Shown here one piece after another: positions 29,734-31,211 of a stretch of 31,211 nt of DNA. Source of the stretch: JAHFRG01 sp036522275 (GTDB lineage Bacteria > Pseudomonadota > Gammaproteobacteria > Burkholderiales > JAHFRG01); the NCBI GenBank assembly GCA_036522275.1, contig DATDGC010000004.1, positions 1 to 31,211 on the forward strand. The letters run 5' to 3'. The stretch's first letter is position 1; the number at the start of each line of letters is the position of its first letter. The notes below the pieces were generated by a model. That model made no database searches, had not been told where the DNA came from, and saw only the letters and a list, made by a program, of their open reading frames with translations. Made by a program: the position numbers and the translations under genes.

Positions 29734-30147
29734 ATGCAAGTCCAACCCTACCTGTTTTTCGACGGCCGCTGCGAAGAGGCGGTCGAGTTCTACCGCAAAG
29801 CGCTCGGCGCCGAGGTGGTGATGCTCATGCGTTTCAAGGACAGCCCTGAACCGCCTCAACCCGGCATGGTCCCGCCCGGTTCCGAGAACAAGGTGATGCA
29901 TGCGAGCTTTCGCATCGGCGACACAACAGTGATGGCTTCCGACGGTCGCTGCCTGGGGCGGCCGAGCTTCCAAGGCTTTTCACTGTCGCTCACCGCGTCC
30001 AACGAAACCGAGGCTGATCGGCTGTTCGCTGCTCTGAGCGAAGACGGGCAGGTGCAGATGCCCTTGACCAAGACCTTCTTTTCGCCGCGCTTCGGCATGG
30101 TCGCTGACCGCTTCGGCGTGTCATGGATGATCGTCGTGACCCCCTGA
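29734..30147 (+). CDS. VOC-family protein, PhnB/glyoxalase-like
   Basis: The 137-residue protein starts MQVQPYLFFDGRCEEAVEFY and has HASFRIGDTTVMASDG and a C-terminal FFSPRFGMVADRFGVSWMI, the paired beta-alpha-beta-beta-beta units of the PhnB branch of the VOC superfamily. Members bind metals or small molecules and may be dioxygenases, glyoxalases or resistance proteins; the ligand here is unknown. GAAGGAGA lies just before the ATG. It is 51 nt downstream of the first AHSA1 gene on the same strand. Confidence 0.9.
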   Translation: MQVQPYLFFDGRCEEAVEFYRKALGAEVVMLMRFKDSPEPPQPGMVPPGSENKVMHASFRIGDTTVMASDGRCLGRPSFQGFSLSLTASNETEADRLFAALSEDGQVQMPLTKTFFSPRFGMVADRFGVSWMIVVTP

Positions 30148-30169
30148 AACTAACGCAAGGAGACTTCAT

Positions 30170-30532
30170 ATGACCCATTACGTTGATGGATTCGTTCTAC
30201 CCGTTCCTAAGAATAGCCTCGAGGCCTACCGGCGCATGGCGCGCAAGGCGGGCAAAATCTGGCGTGAGCACGGCGCGATCGATTTTCGAGAATGCGTCGC
30301 AGACGATGTGAAAGTGGGAAAGCTCACGTCGTTCCCGCGCAGCGTCAAGCTCAAACGCGGCGAGACGGTCGTGTTCTCGTGGATCGTGTTCAAGTCGCGG
30401 GCGGATCGAGATCGGATCAACGCCAAGGTCATGAAGGACCCGCGTCTTGCGGACATGATGGATCCCAAAGCGATGCCCTTCGACGCCAAGCGCATGATCT
30501 ACGGCGGTTTTAAGGTCCTGGTCGACCTGTAA
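30170..30532 (+). CDS. DUF1428 family protein
   Basis: The 120-residue protein starts MTHYVDGFVLPVPKNSLEAY and contains KIWREHGAIDFRECVADDV, an FSWIVFKSRADRDRINAKVM stretch and the ending KRMIYGGFKVLVDL. These are the conserved parts of DUF1428, a ferredoxin-like (dimeric alpha-beta barrel) family without known activity. AAGGAGA precedes the ATG. It sits between the VOC gene and the second AHSA1 gene with gaps of 22 and 12 nt, so it belongs to the same transcript. Confidence 0.9.
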   Translation: MTHYVDGFVLPVPKNSLEAYRRMARKAGKIWREHGAIDFRECVADDVKVGKLTSFPRSVKLKRGETVVFSWIVFKSRADRDRINAKVMKDPRLADMMDPKAMPFDAKRMIYGGFKVLVDL

Positions 30533-30544
30533 AGGAGAAGAAGC

Positions 30545-31045
30545 ATGCACGCAAAAAATAGCGAGGAGTTCGTCATCACGCGCGCCTTCGATGCGCCGCG
30601 CGAGCGGGTGTGGAAGGCGTGGACCGAGGCTGAGCGCTTGAAGCACTGGTGGGGACCGAAAAGCTTCAAAGTGCATACTTGCAAGGTTGATCTCCGCCCC
30701 GGGGGTGTCTTTCACTATGGCATGCGAGCGCCCGATGGCAGCGACATGTGGGGCAAGTTCGTCTATCGCGAAATCGTTGCGCCGGAGCGGCTGGTCTTCA
30801 TCGTTTCCTTTTCGGATCCAAAGGGCGGCATGACCCGACACCCCTGGTCACCGAACTGGCCGCTGGAAACGCTGTCAACGGTTACGTTCACCGAGCAGGG
30901 AGGCAAGACGAAGATCACCGTGCAGTGGGTCCCCCACTCCGCGACGGAGCTGGAGCGCAAGACCTTCGAGGACGGCCGTCAAGGGATGCAGCAGGGTTGG
31001 ACCGGAACCTTCGACCAGTTCGCCGAATACCTGGCGAGGGCCTGA
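30545..31045 (+). CDS. SRPBCC/AHSA1-family protein, second copy
   Basis: The 166-residue protein shows EEFVITRAFDAPRERVWKAW, KHWWGPKSFKVHTCKVDLRP, GGVFHYGMRAPDGSDMWG and a C-terminal GMQQGWTGTFDQFAEYLA. It is clearly paralogous to the first copy but closer to the third at the N-terminus. AAAGGAGA lies 8 nt before the ATG. The third copy starts 2 nt after its stop. Confidence 0.92.
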   Translation: MHAKNSEEFVITRAFDAPRERVWKAWTEAERLKHWWGPKSFKVHTCKVDLRPGGVFHYGMRAPDGSDMWGKFVYREIVAPERLVFIVSFSDPKGGMTRHPWSPNWPLETLSTVTFTEQGGKTKITVQWVPHSATELERKTFEDGRQGMQQGWTGTFDQFAEYLARA

Positions 31046-31047
31046 GC

Positions 31048-31211
31048 ATGACCGTGAGGAGCGACGCCGCCACAAAATCATCAGAACGGGAGTTCGTCAT
31101 CACGCGCATTATCGACGCGCCGCGAGTGCTCGTGTTCAAGGCGTGGACCGATCCCAAGCACATGGCCCAGTGGTGGGGCCCGCACACCTTCACCAACCCG
31201 GTCTGCGAAAT
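31048..31211 (+). CDS. SRPBCC/AHSA1-family protein, third copy (cut by window end)
   Basis: From ATG 31048, 54 complete codons are visible: REFVITRIIDAPRVLVFKAW and MAQWWGPHTFTNPVC show the same AHSA1 N-terminus as the two previous copies. It starts 2 nt after the stop of the second copy, so translation is likely coupled. The rest of the gene lies outside the window. Confidence 0.88.
   Translation, partial: MTVRSDAATKSSEREFVITRIIDAPRVLVFKAWTDPKHMAQWWGPHTFTNPVCE

Noticed and set aside
29032..29973. A 313-codon open frame on the minus strand opposite AHSA1 and VOC genes
   Set aside because: It has no recognisable motif, spans two clearly coding genes and a gap between them, and its composition mirrors antisense reading.

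Overview
The window is a piece of a chromosome from a mid-GC (mid-50s % by eye) proteobacterium. It is most likely a betaproteobacterium of the Nitrosomonadales/Gallionella-like kind. The evidence is the gene neighbourhoods (pcnB-folK-deoxynucleoside kinase-panB-panC; hda divergent from purM-purN; rpmB-rpmG; coaBC-dut) and the protein flavour; there is no rRNA to confirm it. Most of the window is ordinary, tightly packed housekeeping DNA with many 4-nt ATGA stop/start overlaps.

Layout. 1-1179 (-): tgt (cut by the window edge) and queA, the queuosine pair. 1311-1397: tRNA-Leu(CAA) with its own promoter and a bidirectional terminator. 1442-5986 (-): coenzyme A/folate/RNA operon pcnB-folK-dNK-panB-panC-panD. 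6024-9135 (-): hda, a HAD phosphatase, and a FecCD/BtuC-type permease with its ATPase. 9341-13543 (+): purM-purN, a DUF3108 envelope protein, an RsmB-type RNA methyltransferase and a secreted PLD/Nuc-type nuclease. 13704-14900 (+): acyl-CoA desaturase. 14960-16119 (-): rpmB-rpmG and radC. 16201-18716 (+): coaBC-dut-cbiX-DUF192. 18758-19347 (-): a PuuD-like membrane domain with a 32-residue membrane peptide encoded directly upstream. 19543-21965 (+): a HEAT-repeat membrane protein coupled to a GT2 glycosyltransferase whose DxD and QxxRW motifs are altered. 22053-22208 (+): a 51-aa charged protein. 22270-26667 (-): an HDAC-family deacetylase, a PA0069-type radical SAM protein and a GspE/PilB ATPase, separated by a composite palindromic repeat and by a 275-bp MITE.

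From about 26.8 kb the DNA looks like accessory sequence. A SRAP (YedK-type) abasic-site protein gene and an MscS channel gene are followed by a 43-codon leftover of a second SRAP gene. A similar 24-nt motif lies on each side of this segment. Next come a 3' half of a tRNA-Asn on the minus strand and an ArsR-controlled run of small ligand-binding-fold genes: AHSA1, VOC, DUF1428, AHSA1 and a third AHSA1 cut by the window end.

The most notable items are the MITE with 19-bp inverted repeats and a CTAA target duplication that contains the stop codon of the GspE/PilB gene; the SRAP-MscS-SRAP remnant structure; the tRNA-Asn half; the HEAT/GT2 pair; the PuuD-domain/micropeptide pair; and the ArsR-AHSA1-VOC-DUF1428 cluster. 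I see no CRISPR array, intact insertion sequence, prophage or toxin-antitoxin pair.
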